Shown in pieces: positions 1-6,689 of a stretch of 11,881 nucleotides of DNA. Numbering within the stretch: position 1 is the first letter of the stretch; each line of letters begins with the position of its first letter. The notes under the pieces are model-generated. The model worked only from the letters and a program-made list of their open reading frames with translations, was not told the DNA's origin and did no database searches. This stretch comes from Hyphomicrobiales bacterium. Lineage in GTDB: Bacteria > Pseudomonadota > Alphaproteobacteria > Rhizobiales > Beijerinckiaceae. Both the position numbers and the translations under genes were made by a program. The stretch spans positions 1-11,881 of the forward strand of contig JAGWKJ010000043.1 of NCBI GenBank assembly GCA_028865375.1. The letters run 5' to 3'.

Positions 1-200
1 ACGGCGGCGACATGCGTCCGCTCAGCCTGAAGGCGACCGGCGGCGCGCCGCCGTTCCGCTGGTTCGTCGACGGCGCGCCGGTGGCGGCCGACGGCTGGCG
101 GCGCGAGGCGCGCTGGCGGCCCGACGGGGCGGGCTTCGCGCGCGCCACCGTGGTCGACGCGACGGGCGCGGCGGCCAGCGTGAAGTTCCGCCTGCGCTGA
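1..200 (+). CDS. pbpC: Penicillin-binding protein 1C, C-terminal end (partial)
   Basis: This is the last 65 residues of a protein that begins before the window; the frame is open from base 3 and ends at TGA 198-200. The visible segment reads like the C-terminal beta-rich domain (BiPBP_C type) of PBP1C: a K-A-x-G-G-A-P-P-F-R-W-F-V-D-G-x-P block, then W-R-P-D-G-A-G-F-A-R and an ending in V-D-A-T-G...S-V-K-F-R-L. PBP1C is a bifunctional glycosyltransferase/transpeptidase of peptidoglycan synthesis, anchored in the inner membrane with its domains in the periplasm. The catalytic domains lie outside the window, so the call rests only on the tail. The ATG at 12 is an internal methionine, not the start. 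A 74-bp gap separates it from the next plus-strand gene. Confidence 0.75.
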   Translation, partial: GGDMRPLSLKATGGAPPFRWFVDGAPVAADGWRREARWRPDGAGFARATVVDATGAAASVKFRLR

Positions 201-274
201 CCCTCGCGAAAACGGGTGGCGGCGGCGGGCGGCGGCCGTTACGCCGTCCGCACCGAACCGATGCGAGATTCCCG

Positions 275-1207
275 ATGTCCTCCGCGCCGCCGATCAACCG
301 CTCCATGACTCCGCTCGAATGGGCGATGCTGCTCGGCCTTTCCGTGCTGTGGGGCGGGTCGTTCTTCTTCAACGGCGTGCTCGTGCGCGAATTGCCGGCT
401 TTCACCATCGTGCTGCTGCGGGTGGCGATCGCGGCGGCCGCCTTGCGCGGCTGGATGGCGGCGCGCGGGATCGCGATGCCGCGCGGCGCGCGCGCCTGGG
501 GCGCGATGGCCGCGATGGGCTTGCTCAACAACGCCGTGCCGCTGACGCTGATCGTGGAGGGGCAGCGCCACATCCCCTCGGGCCTCGCCGCGATCCTGAA
601 CGCCACCACGCCCCTGTTCGGCGTCGTCGTCGCGCATTTCGCGACCGCCGACGAGAAAATGACCGGCCGCCGCCTCGTCGGCGTGCTTGTCGGCGTCGCC
701 GGCGTGGCGGCGATGATCGGCGCGGAAGCGTTGCGGACGGTCGGCGCCGACTTGCCCTCGCAGCTCGCCGTGCTCGGCGCCGCGATGTCCTATGCATTGG
801 CCGGCGCGTTCGGCCGACGGTTCCGCGCGATGGGGATCGCGCCGGTGGCGGTGGCGACGGGCCAAAGCGCGACCGCCGCCCTCATGCTGGCGCCGCTCGC
901 GCTCGCCGTCGACAGGCCGTGGACCTTGCACGCGCCGGGCGCGACCGCGGTCGCCGCCATGCTGGCCCTCGCATTGGCGAGCACGGCCTTCGCCTATGTC
1001 GTCTATTTCCGGATTCTCTCGACGGCCGGCACCGTCAACGCGCTGCTGGTGACGCAGCTGGTGCCCGTCACCGCGCTGCTGCTCGGCGCGCTGGCGCTGG
1101 GCGAGGCCCCGCACGCTTCCCAACTCGTCGGCATGGCGACGATCGCGTTGGGGCTGGCCATCGTCGACGGGCGGCCGTTGCGCCTGCTGCGCACGGCGGC
1201 GGCGTGA
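275..1207 (+). CDS. EamA/DMT-family membrane transporter
   Basis: This 310-residue inner-membrane protein belongs to the drug/metabolite transporter superfamily. The sequence shows about ten hydrophobic segments in two EamA-like halves (roughly residues 12-145 and 150-295). The first helix carries the family-typical L-x-V-L-W-G-G-S-F-F-F-N. The second half contains an S-T-A-F-A-Y-V-V-Y-F-R-I-L block and ends in L-V-P-V-T-A-L-L-L-G-A-L-A-L-G-E, a hallmark of the last repeat. Such proteins export amino acids, purines or other small metabolites; the substrate cannot be read here. The first ATG is at 275 and an alternative is M11 at 305, just before the first helix; neither has a strong ribosome-binding site. 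The gene converges on ribA with only 4 bp between the stop codons and no visible terminator. Confidence 0.88.
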   Translation: MSSAPPINRSMTPLEWAMLLGLSVLWGGSFFFNGVLVRELPAFTIVLLRVAIAAAALRGWMAARGIAMPRGARAWGAMAAMGLLNNAVPLTLIVEGQRHIPSGLAAILNATTPLFGVVVAHFATADEKMTGRRLVGVLVGVAGVAAMIGAEALRTVGADLPSQLAVLGAAMSYALAGAFGRRFRAMGIAPVAVATGQSATAALMLAPLALAVDRPWTLHAPGATAVAAMLALALASTAFAYVVYFRILSTAGTVNALLVTQLVPVTALLLGALALGEAPHASQLVGMATIALGLAIVDGRPLRLLRTAAA

Positions 1208-1211
1208 GGGC

Positions 1212-2324
1212 CTATTCGGCCGCGCCCAAGGTGCGCAGGGCGCGGTCCTCGATCTTGTGGCCGGCCTTGTCGCGCTTGGCTTCGAGATAGCGCATGTTCT
1301 GGGGCGTCGGGCGGCCGAACATCCTGAGCTCGTCCTCCACCACGAGGCCGGCGTCGCGCATGGCGGCGATCTTCTGCGGGTTGTTGGTGAGGATGCGGAT
1401 CGCCGTGACGCCGAGCTGGCGCAGCATCTCGGCGGCGAAGTCGAACTGGCGCTGGTCGGGCTCGAAACCGAGCGTGGCATCGGCGTCGTAAGTGTCGAGA
1501 CCCTGCGATTGCAGGAAATAGGCGTGCATCTTGTTGCCGATGCCCGAACCGCGGCCCTCCTGGTCGAGATAGAGCAACACGCCGCCCTCGCCGTCCGCCA
1601 TGCGCTTGACGGCGCCGCGCAGCTGGTCGCCGCAATCGCATTTCAGCGAGCCGAACAGGTCGCCGGTCAGGCAGGCCGAATGCAGCCGCACCGTGACCGC
1701 CTTCGACATGTCAGGCTCGCCGACGATGATCGCCACTTGGTCGCGCAGGCCCTCGCCGCCGCGGAACACGACGAACTCGGTCTTGGGCGCGCCCTCCAGC
1801 GGCACCGGCGCGCGGCCGACGATCCGCAGTCCGACGATGCCGGCGCGCCGATAGGCTTCGAGGTCGCCCTCGCGCAACGGCAACGCGTCGGCGGGCCGTT
1901 CGTCGGCGTCGAGCTCGACCACCAGCGCGCTGGGCAGCGCCAGCGCCAGCCTCACGAGGTCGAGCGCCTCGCGGTCGAGGCGGTCGGCGTCGCGAACGGC
2001 GCCGTCCACTTTCGCTTCGCGCGCGCTGGCGAGCCGGGCGATCCGGGCGGGGTCGAGGCAGGAGACGTCGATCGTGCCGGCCTCGCCGCGATCGAGGCCG
2101 AGCTTGCCCAGCCGCGGCGCGGACAGCGCGAGGCGCGCGCCGTCGGCGTGCTTGAAACCGGCGAAATAACGGGCCTGTTCGGCGTCGAACGCGTCGGCGC
2201 CCAGCACGAGCGCGCGCGCCCCGCCGATGGCGAGCTCGACCGGCCGGCCGGCGCGCACTTCCGCGATCGCCCGCTCCGCCCTGAGCCGCGCCGCCGCTTC
2301 GTTCCTCGTCACGCCTTCGAGCAT
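1212..2324 (-). CDS. ribA: GTP cyclohydrolase II (riboflavin biosynthesis)
   Basis: This 370-residue cytosolic enzyme converts GTP to 2,5-diamino-6-ribosylamino-4-pyrimidinone 5'-phosphate, formate and pyrophosphate, the first step toward riboflavin. The catalytic domain occupies about residues 165-365. Its zinc site fits C-x10-C-x-C at C218, C229 and C231, in the context C-L-T-G-D-L-F-G-S-L-K-C-D-C-G. It is followed by the GTP-binding/active-site block Y-L-D-Q-E-G-R-G-S-G-I-G-N-K and by I-L-T-N-N-P-Q-K-I. The first ~160 residues resemble a degenerate DHBP-synthase-like domain (A-E-V-R-A-G-R-P-V near residues 21-29), and I do not see the usual DHBP-synthase acidic active-site motif. I therefore call it a monofunctional GTPCH II with an N-terminal extension. 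It is the last of three minus-strand genes, 191 bp after iolB. I saw no FMN riboswitch upstream. Confidence 0.92.
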   Translation of the reverse strand: MLEGVTRNEAAARLRAERAIAEVRAGRPVELAIGGARALVLGADAFDAEQARYFAGFKHADGARLALSAPRLGKLGLDRGEAGTIDVSCLDPARIARLASAREAKVDGAVRDADRLDREALDLVRLALALPSALVVELDADERPADALPLREGDLEAYRRAGIVGLRIVGRAPVPLEGAPKTEFVVFRGGEGLRDQVAIIVGEPDMSKAVTVRLHSACLTGDLFGSLKCDCGDQLRGAVKRMADGEGGVLLYLDQEGRGSGIGNKMHAYFLQSQGLDTYDADATLGFEPDQRQFDFAAEMLRQLGVTAIRILTNNPQKIAAMRDAGLVVEDELRMFGRPTPQNMRYLEAKRDKAGHKIEDRALRTLGAAE

Positions 2325-2427
2325 CTCTTGTCGAGCATCCCTTGGCTTCCCGCCGACGAGGCGGTCCGGACACCTTACACCCGAACCTTAACGGTTTGCG
2401 ACGGCGGGAGTTTCACGCCGCGCCCGG

Positions 2428-2450
2428 CCGGTTCCCGGATATGGGACCGG
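2428..2450. terminator. Possible hairpin between iolB and ribA
   Basis: CCGGTTCCC (2428-2436) pairs with GGGACCGG (2443-2450) across a 6-nt loop, with one bulged T. It lies downstream of the minus-strand iolB and upstream of ribA. No T-run follows on the minus strand, so its use as an intrinsic terminator is uncertain. The rest of the 191-bp gap shows no clear promoter match. An A/T-richer patch around 2372-2400 is the only place in it that looks like a ribA promoter region. Confidence 0.28.
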
Positions 2451-2515
2451 CGCGGGGCGCGATCAAGGGAGCTCCGTCCGGGCGGGCGTGGAGGCTTCCG
2501 GCCCGCTCGCGCCGA

Positions 2516-3325
<810 letters not shown>

Positions 3326-3397
3326 GGATCGGTCCTCGATGGGAATGGCGTTCGCACGCTCATTAGCGCAATCGACGCGGCGACGCAGCGCGGGGCG

Positions 3398-4585
3398 TCA
3401 GGCGCCGGCCGCCAGCGCCATGTCGTCGCGATGGATCATCTCGGCACGGCCCGGCGCGCCCAGCACGGCCTCGATGTCGGCCGATTTCACGCCGCAGATC
3501 CGTCGAGCCTTGGCCGCGTCATAGGCCACGAGGCCGCGGCCGAGGTCGCGTCCGGCGCCGTCGCGCAGCACGACGCAATCGCCGCGCTGGAATTCGCCCT
3601 CGACGCGCACGACGCCGGCCGGCAGCAGGCTCTTGCCCGCCGCCAGCGCGCGCGCCGCGCCGGAATCGACGTGGACGACGCCCTTGGGTTCCAGCGAACC
3701 GCCGATGAAGGCCTTGCGCGCCGCCACCGGGTTGGACGGCGCGAGGAACCAGGTGCTGTCGCCGCCCCGCGCGACCGACGCCAGCGGATGGTCGCCCCGC
3801 CCGTCGGCGATCACCATGTGGACGCCGCCCGCCACCGCGATGCGCGCCGCCTCGAGCTTGGTGCGCATTCCGCCGCGCGCAAATTCAGACGCCGGCCCGC
3901 CCGCCATCGCCTCGATTTCTGGAGACAGACGCTCGACCACCGGGATCAGCCTGGCGGCGGGGTTTTCGTGGGGCGGCGAATCGTAGAGGCCCGCCACGTC
4001 GGAAAACAGCACCAGCAGGTCGGCGCCGGCCATCGCCGCGACGCGCGCGGCCAGGCGGTCGTTGTCGCCATAGCGGATCTCGCTGGTGGCCACCGTGTCG
4101 TTCTCGTTGACGACGGGGACCGCGCCCATCGCCAGCAGCCGGCCCATCGTGGCGCGTGCGTTGAGATAGCGGCGGCGTTCCTCAGTGTCGCGCAGCGTCA
4201 GCAGCACCTGGCCCGCCACGATGCCGCGCTCGGCCAGCGTCTCCGCCCACAGCCTCGCCAACGCGATCTGGCCGACGGCGGCGGCGGCCTGGCTGTCTTC
4301 AAGTTTCAGGGCGCCGGGCGGCAGGCCGAGCACGCCGCGCCCCAGCGCGATCGCGCCCGAGGAGACGACCATCACCTCGGCGCCGGCGCTCCGCAATTCC
4401 GCGACGTCCCCGACCAGCGTCTTCAGCCAGCCCGTGCGCGGGGTCGAGGCGCCGCGCGCGACGAGCAGGGAGGAGCCGACCTTCACCGTCACGCGGCGGA
4501 AGCGGGAGAAATCGGGCTTGCGGGGCGTGACGGCGTCCATCGCCCGCCGATAGAGCTTCGGGGCGTCCCGCTCAAGGGGCGGCAT
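3398..4585 (-). CDS. proB: Glutamate 5-kinase (proline biosynthesis)
   Basis: This protein (395 residues from the ATG at 4585) phosphorylates L-glutamate with ATP to give gamma-glutamyl phosphate, the first step of proline synthesis. The N-terminal amino-acid-kinase domain shows V-T-V-K-V-G-S-S-L-L-V (about 32-42), V-V-S-S-G-A-I-A-L-G-R-G (73-84), V-P-V-V-N-E-N-D-T-V-A (156-166), G-D-N-D-R-L-A-A-R-V (173-182) and R-G-G-M-R-T-K-L-E-A-A (237-247). A C-terminal PUA domain covers about 301-385 (K-G-V-V-H-V-D-S-G-A-A-R-A-L). The ATG is preferred because it overlaps the TGA of a small upstream frame (TGATG), implying translational coupling; an in-frame TTG at 4588 and an ATG at 4540 are alternatives. 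proA is not adjacent, and obg, often upstream of proB in alphaproteobacteria, is absent. Confidence 0.95.
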   Translation of the reverse strand: MPPLERDAPKLYRRAMDAVTPRKPDFSRFRRVTVKVGSSLLVARGASTPRTGWLKTLVGDVAELRSAGAEVMVVSSGAIALGRGVLGLPPGALKLEDSQAAAAVGQIALARLWAETLAERGIVAGQVLLTLRDTEERRRYLNARATMGRLLAMGAVPVVNENDTVATSEIRYGDNDRLAARVAAMAGADLLVLFSDVAGLYDSPPHENPAARLIPVVERLSPEIEAMAGGPASEFARGGMRTKLEAARIAVAGGVHMVIADGRGDHPLASVARGGDSTWFLAPSNPVAARKAFIGGSLEPKGVVHVDSGAARALAAGKSLLPAGVVRVEGEFQRGDCVVLRDGAGRDLGRGLVAYDAAKARRICGVKSADIEAVLGAPGRAEMIHRDDMALAAGA

Positions 4586-4805
4586 CAATCCCCGTCGTCG
4601 CGCGGCGGCTTGTCGAGCGCCTCCGGATCCACGCGCTTGACGCCGCGTTCCACGTCGCGGTCGTGGCGGCGATCGTCGGGATCGCCGCCGTGAGGCGCCT
4701 TGCGTCCGTATTCGGCGGCGAAAGTGCGCAGCTCGGCCGCCTCGGCGCCAGTTTTTCCGATCGATCGAGGCGCTTTCGCGGACCCTGTCCGGTCTCGGTC
4801 GCCAT
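4585..4805 (-). pseudogene. Small hypothetical gene, apparently frameshifted in an A5 run
   Basis: The frame that ends at TGA 4587-4585 codes for a charged C-terminal stretch (A-E-A-A-E-L-R-T-F-A-A-E-Y-G-R-K, later V-K-R-V-D-P-E-A-L-D-K-P-P-R-D-D-G-D). Its high GC3 matches the real genes around it. Upstream of the A5 run (plus-strand T5 at 4752-4756) this frame turns low-GC3 and has no ATG. The neighbouring frame there opens with ATG 4805 and reads M-A-T-E-T-G-Q-G-P-R-K-R-L-D-R-S-E-K. Adding one A to the run would join the two into a 73-residue hydrophilic protein ending in the proB start codon. I do not recognise a family. It could be a true pseudogene, a sequencing error in a homopolymer, or a programmed frameshift. 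The coding reading is inferred from codon bias and coupling only. Confidence 0.45.
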
Positions 4806-5120
4806 CGGGTCGGATCCCATCGCGATCACGCCGGATCGGCGGCGGGAGGGAGGGCGGTCAACCGGCCTTGGCCGGCACGATGAGCGAGATGGCGATTTCG
4901 ACGACGAAAACGCGCCGTCTTCGCGAAGAGCGAAGCGACGACGCGATCCAGTCACGCGGGCTTTCCCACGAGGAGCGACGTTCAATGGATTGCTTCGTCG
5001 CTTCGCTCCTCGCAAAGACGGTCGAAAAGAGCTGACGTCCATCGCGAACGCCCCCGCCATTGCCCTTCACCGCGGCCCGGCCCGATCGCGCGGGCGGAAC
5101 GTGGGGAGCGGAGGAAGCGC
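4806..5120. other. Gene-free stretch with repeat material
   Basis: No credible gene is visible between the small frame upstream of proB and the dehydrogenase remnant. Reading frames across it only yield typical repeat-derived strings (such as L-R-G-A-K-R-R-S-N-P and M-D-C-F-V-A-S-L-L-A). It contains a short perfect palindrome, CCGGCC-TT-GGCCGG at 4862-4875, whose surroundings read V-P-A-K-A-G on the minus strand, another string typical of dispersed intergenic repeats. The large palindromic repeat is at 4915-5021. The last ~100 bases hold nothing I can identify except a GGAGGA-like sequence before the ATG at 5121. Confidence 0.6.
4915..5021. repeat. Dispersed palindromic repeat (GCGAAGCGACGAAGCAATCC type)
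   Basis: Two 36-nt arms, 4915-4950 and 4986-5021, are inverted copies with 4 mismatches, separated by a 35-nt centre. The right arm reads TGGATTGCTTCGTCGCTTCG followed by CTCCTCGCAAAGACGG. This closely matches a repeat common between genes of many alphaproteobacteria and other bacteria, where the end usually reads CGCAATGACG. There is no transposase. The form fits a small non-autonomous palindromic element able to fold into a long hairpin in DNA or RNA. The mismatches are consistent with an old copy. Confidence 0.8.
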
Positions 5121-5315
5121 ATGCCCGGCGGCCGCCAAGACCGACATCTTCGACCAGATGAGCGAGGCGCACGTCGCCTTCATGCTGTCGAAGATCCCGA
5201 TGGGCCGCTTCCTGCAGGTCGAGGAGGCCGCCGCAATGATCGCTGGCTGTGCTCGCCGGAATGCCCGTTCTCGACCGGCGCCGTGTTCGACATCTCCGGC
5301 GGCCGCGTGGTCTAT
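5121..5315 (+). pseudogene. C-terminal remnant of a short-chain dehydrogenase/reductase
   Basis: From about 5137 the frame reads K-T-D-I-F-D-Q-M-S-E-A-H-V-A-F-M, then S-K-I-P-M-G-R-F-L-Q-V-E-E-A-A-A-M-I-A. This is the region after the active site in classical SDR (FabG-like) enzymes. At 5242-5246 the frame breaks. One base further the homology resumes as W-L-C-S-P-E-C-P-F-S-T-G-A-V-F-D-I-S-G-G-R-V-V-Y, the normal SDR C-terminus; restoring one base (GC-TGG to GCC-TGG) repairs it. The Rossmann N-terminal half, the S-Y-K catalytic residues and the original stop are missing, so the protein cannot function. A GGAGGA-like ribosome-binding site and an ATG at 5121 just upstream might be the remains of the original start after an internal deletion; that part is speculation. 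Confidence 0.75.
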
Positions 5316-5366
5316 CGAGGAGCCGCGCCGGAATTCGCCGACCGCTCGCATCGCCTCCGGCGTGCG

Positions 5367-5693
5367 TCACTCGAACAGCGTCACCACCCTGGCCAGCACG
5401 TCGCTCAAGATTTCCGGCGGCAACGCGTCGATCCGCCGGCCGTTGCGCGAAGCGAGGTCGAGCGCGCGCGGCTGATCGCATCGCACGACGCCCGTCGTCG
5501 CGATGCCGCTGATGGGCACGGCGAAGCCGACGCGGCGCGCGAAATCGCCGCCGGTCGTGATTGGCAGGACGATCGGACATCGCGTCAACGCGTTGAAACG
5601 CTCCGGGGACACGACCAACACTGGCCGACGGCCCCGTTGCTCGTGCCCCTTGGTCGGGTCGAGATCGACGGAATAGATGTCGCCTCGCTTCAA
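5367..5693 (-). CDS. chpB: ChpB/PemK-family mRNA interferase toxin
   Basis: This 108-residue toxin of the MazF/PemK fold would cleave RNA and stall growth when freed from its antitoxin. The start is typical: K-R-G-D-I-Y-S-V-D-L-D-P-T-K-G-H-E-Q-x-G-R-R-P-V-L-V-V-S-P. Then come P-I-T-T-G-G-D-F-A-R (44-53) and T-T-G-V-V-R-C-D-Q-P-R (66-76). H17, R71 and D73 align by motif with the catalytic H17, R73 and D75 known for Kid/PemK, so the active site looks intact. The start is TTG at 5693, whose last two bases lie in the antitoxin TGA (TTGA overlap). The only in-frame ATG upstream lies inside the antitoxin and would give an unnatural 84-residue extension. Closest in style to E. coli ChpB. No frameshift is seen. 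Confidence 0.9.
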   Translation of the reverse strand: MKRGDIYSVDLDPTKGHEQRGRRPVLVVSPERFNALTRCPIVLPITTGGDFARRVGFAVPISGIATTGVVRCDQPRALDLASRNGRRIDALPPEILSDVLARVVTLFE

Positions 5694-5956
5694 GTTTCGA
5701 TCTCGCGGCCCGCAGCGGACGCGTCCACCCATTCGCGTTCGTTGCGCCGCAGGGGATACGCTTGGGCCGACTCGGCTTCGTCCAACAGTTCGGCGAGCGT
5801 GACGCGCGACCGGACCATCGGCACGACGACGAGGCGACCGTCGTCGATGGTCAGGCCGATTTCGGCGCCGGCCGCCAGATGGAGCACGTCGAGCAGCGCG
5901 GGCGGCACCGCCAACATGACGGACCCTCCCACTTTGCGTAAACACGTCGTGACCAT
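5690..5956 (-). CDS. chpS: AbrB/MazE-type antitoxin (ChpS/PemI-like)
   Basis: This 88-residue protein is the likely antitoxin and DNA-binding autorepressor of the adjacent toxin. The N-terminal ~45 residues form an AbrB/SpoVT-like swapped-hairpin domain (L-R-K-V-G-G-S-V-M-L-A-V-P-P, then L-A-A-G-A-E-I-G-L-T-I-D-D-G-R-L-V-V-V-P). The C-terminal half (L-A-E-L-L-D-E-A-E and following) matches the flexible toxin-wrapping segment, including the L-x-E-L-L block of PemI/ChpS. The ATG at 5956 is preceded by GGGAGGT at a good distance on the minus strand. Its stop overlaps the toxin start by 4 bases, so the antitoxin is made first and the toxin by coupling. Confidence 0.88.
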   Translation of the reverse strand: MVTTCLRKVGGSVMLAVPPALLDVLHLAAGAEIGLTIDDGRLVVVPMVRSRVTLAELLDEAESAQAYPLRRNEREWVDASAAGREIET

Positions 5957-5971
5957 CCGTACCTCCCGTGC

Positions 5972-6008
5972 GTTATACTTTAGTATAACACGCAGTTTGC
6001 CCGGTCAA
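5972..6008 (-). promoter_or_regulatory. Toxin-antitoxin promoter with perfect operator palindrome
   Basis: GTTATACT-TT-AGTATAAC (5972-5989) is a perfect 8+8 palindrome and one of the few A/T-rich sites in this GC-rich window. It lies 16-33 bases upstream of the antitoxin ATG. On the minus strand it contains TATACT as a -10 candidate, with TTGACC (6003-6008) 15 bases further upstream as -35; this spacing is slightly short. An operator overlapping the promoter is what autoregulation by an AbrB-fold antitoxin requires. The binding itself is inferred. Confidence 0.65.
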
Positions 6009-6023
6009 GTCGTGGATCGACGC

Positions 6024-6689
6024 TCATCCCCGCGCCGCCCGCAACGCCGCCGCGGCGGCGAACGGCGCGAGCGCGACGGCCGCCAGCGAAATGCCGGCCA
6101 ACGCCGCGATCATGGCGGGAAACGGCGCGACGCTCGCGGCGTTCGCCGCCTCGACGCCAAAGATCAGCGTCGGCACGGCCATGGGAGCGACCAGCACCGC
6201 GGTCAGCGGCCCGGCGCGCCGCAGGCTCGCGGTCAGGGCGGCACCGATGGCGCCGAACGCGGTGATCGCGGGCGTGCCCGCCAGCAACGCGACGACCGCG
6301 CGCGGGAGGTTGGCGGGCTCCAGCCCGAGCATCAGGCCGAACGCGGGCGAGACCACGACGAGCGGGAGCACCGCGACCAGCCAGTGCACGGCGCCCTTGA
6401 CGAGCGCGATCGCCTCCAACGGCGTCTTGGCCAGCGTCATCTGGTCGAGCGCGCCGTCTTCCGCGTCGGCCTGGAACAGGCGGTCGAGACCCAGCAGCGT
6501 CGAGAGCAGCGCGCCCAGCCACAGCAGCGCGGGCGCGACGCGGGCGAGGACAGCGCGGTCCGGCCCGATGGCGAACGGGGCCAGCACGACGAGCGCGAAA
6601 TAGAACGACACGCCCACGGCGCCGCCGGCGCCCGACGCGCGCGCGACCGCGAATTCGCGCCGCGCCAACGCCGCCAACGGGCCGTTCAT
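6024..6689 (-). CDS. ccmB: Haem exporter-type ABC membrane subunit CcmB
   Basis: This 221-residue inner-membrane protein is the permease-like partner of CcmA in the system I cytochrome c maturation machinery. The CcmAB ATPase drives release of haem-loaded CcmE from CcmC. It has about six hydrophobic segments. Recognisable family features are an N-terminal L-A-R-R-E-F-A-V-A-R-A, the F-Y-F-A-L-V-V-L-A-P-F-A-I-G-P segment, L-L-S-T-L-L-G-L-D-R-L-F-Q-A-D-A-E-D-G-A-L-D-Q, and P-L-V-V-V-S-P-x-F-G-L-M-L-G-L. Length is normal. The start is ATG 6689, overlapping the ccmA stop in an ATGA. ccmC, normally next, is absent; 67 bp downstream lies the toxin-antitoxin pair instead. Confidence 0.93.
   Translation of the reverse strand: MNGPLAALARREFAVARASGAGGAVGVSFYFALVVLAPFAIGPDRAVLARVAPALLWLGALLSTLLGLDRLFQADAEDGALDQMTLAKTPLEAIALVKGAVHWLVAVLPLVVVSPAFGLMLGLEPANLPRAVVALLAGTPAITAFGAIGAALTASLRRAGPLTAVLVAPMAVPTLIFGVEAANAASVAPFPAMIAALAGISLAAVALAPFAAAAALRAARG

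Noticed and set aside
2325..2515. FMN riboswitch upstream of ribA
   Set aside because: The conserved RFN-element sequence blocks are not present; only a small bulged hairpin is seen.
3860..3895. A-R-G-G-M in ProB where E. coli has G-T-G-G-M, as a possible defective active site
   Set aside because: From memory, S/A-R-G-G-M is the usual form in alphaproteobacterial ProB, and all other motifs are intact.
4862..4875. CCGGCC-TT-GGCCGG as a regulatory operator
   Set aside because: It is a short palindrome in GC-rich repeat-like DNA with no gene start next to it.
4572..5060. Minus-strand and plus-strand frames over the palindromic repeat (strings such as F-A-R-S-E-A-T-K-Q-S)
   Set aside because: These strings are the standard translations of a dispersed DNA repeat and not real proteins.
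5694..5945. An 84-residue N-terminal extension of the toxin starting at ATG 5945
   Set aside because: It overlaps the antitoxin in another frame and is R-rich noise; the canonical toxin N-terminus begins exactly at the TTG at 5693.
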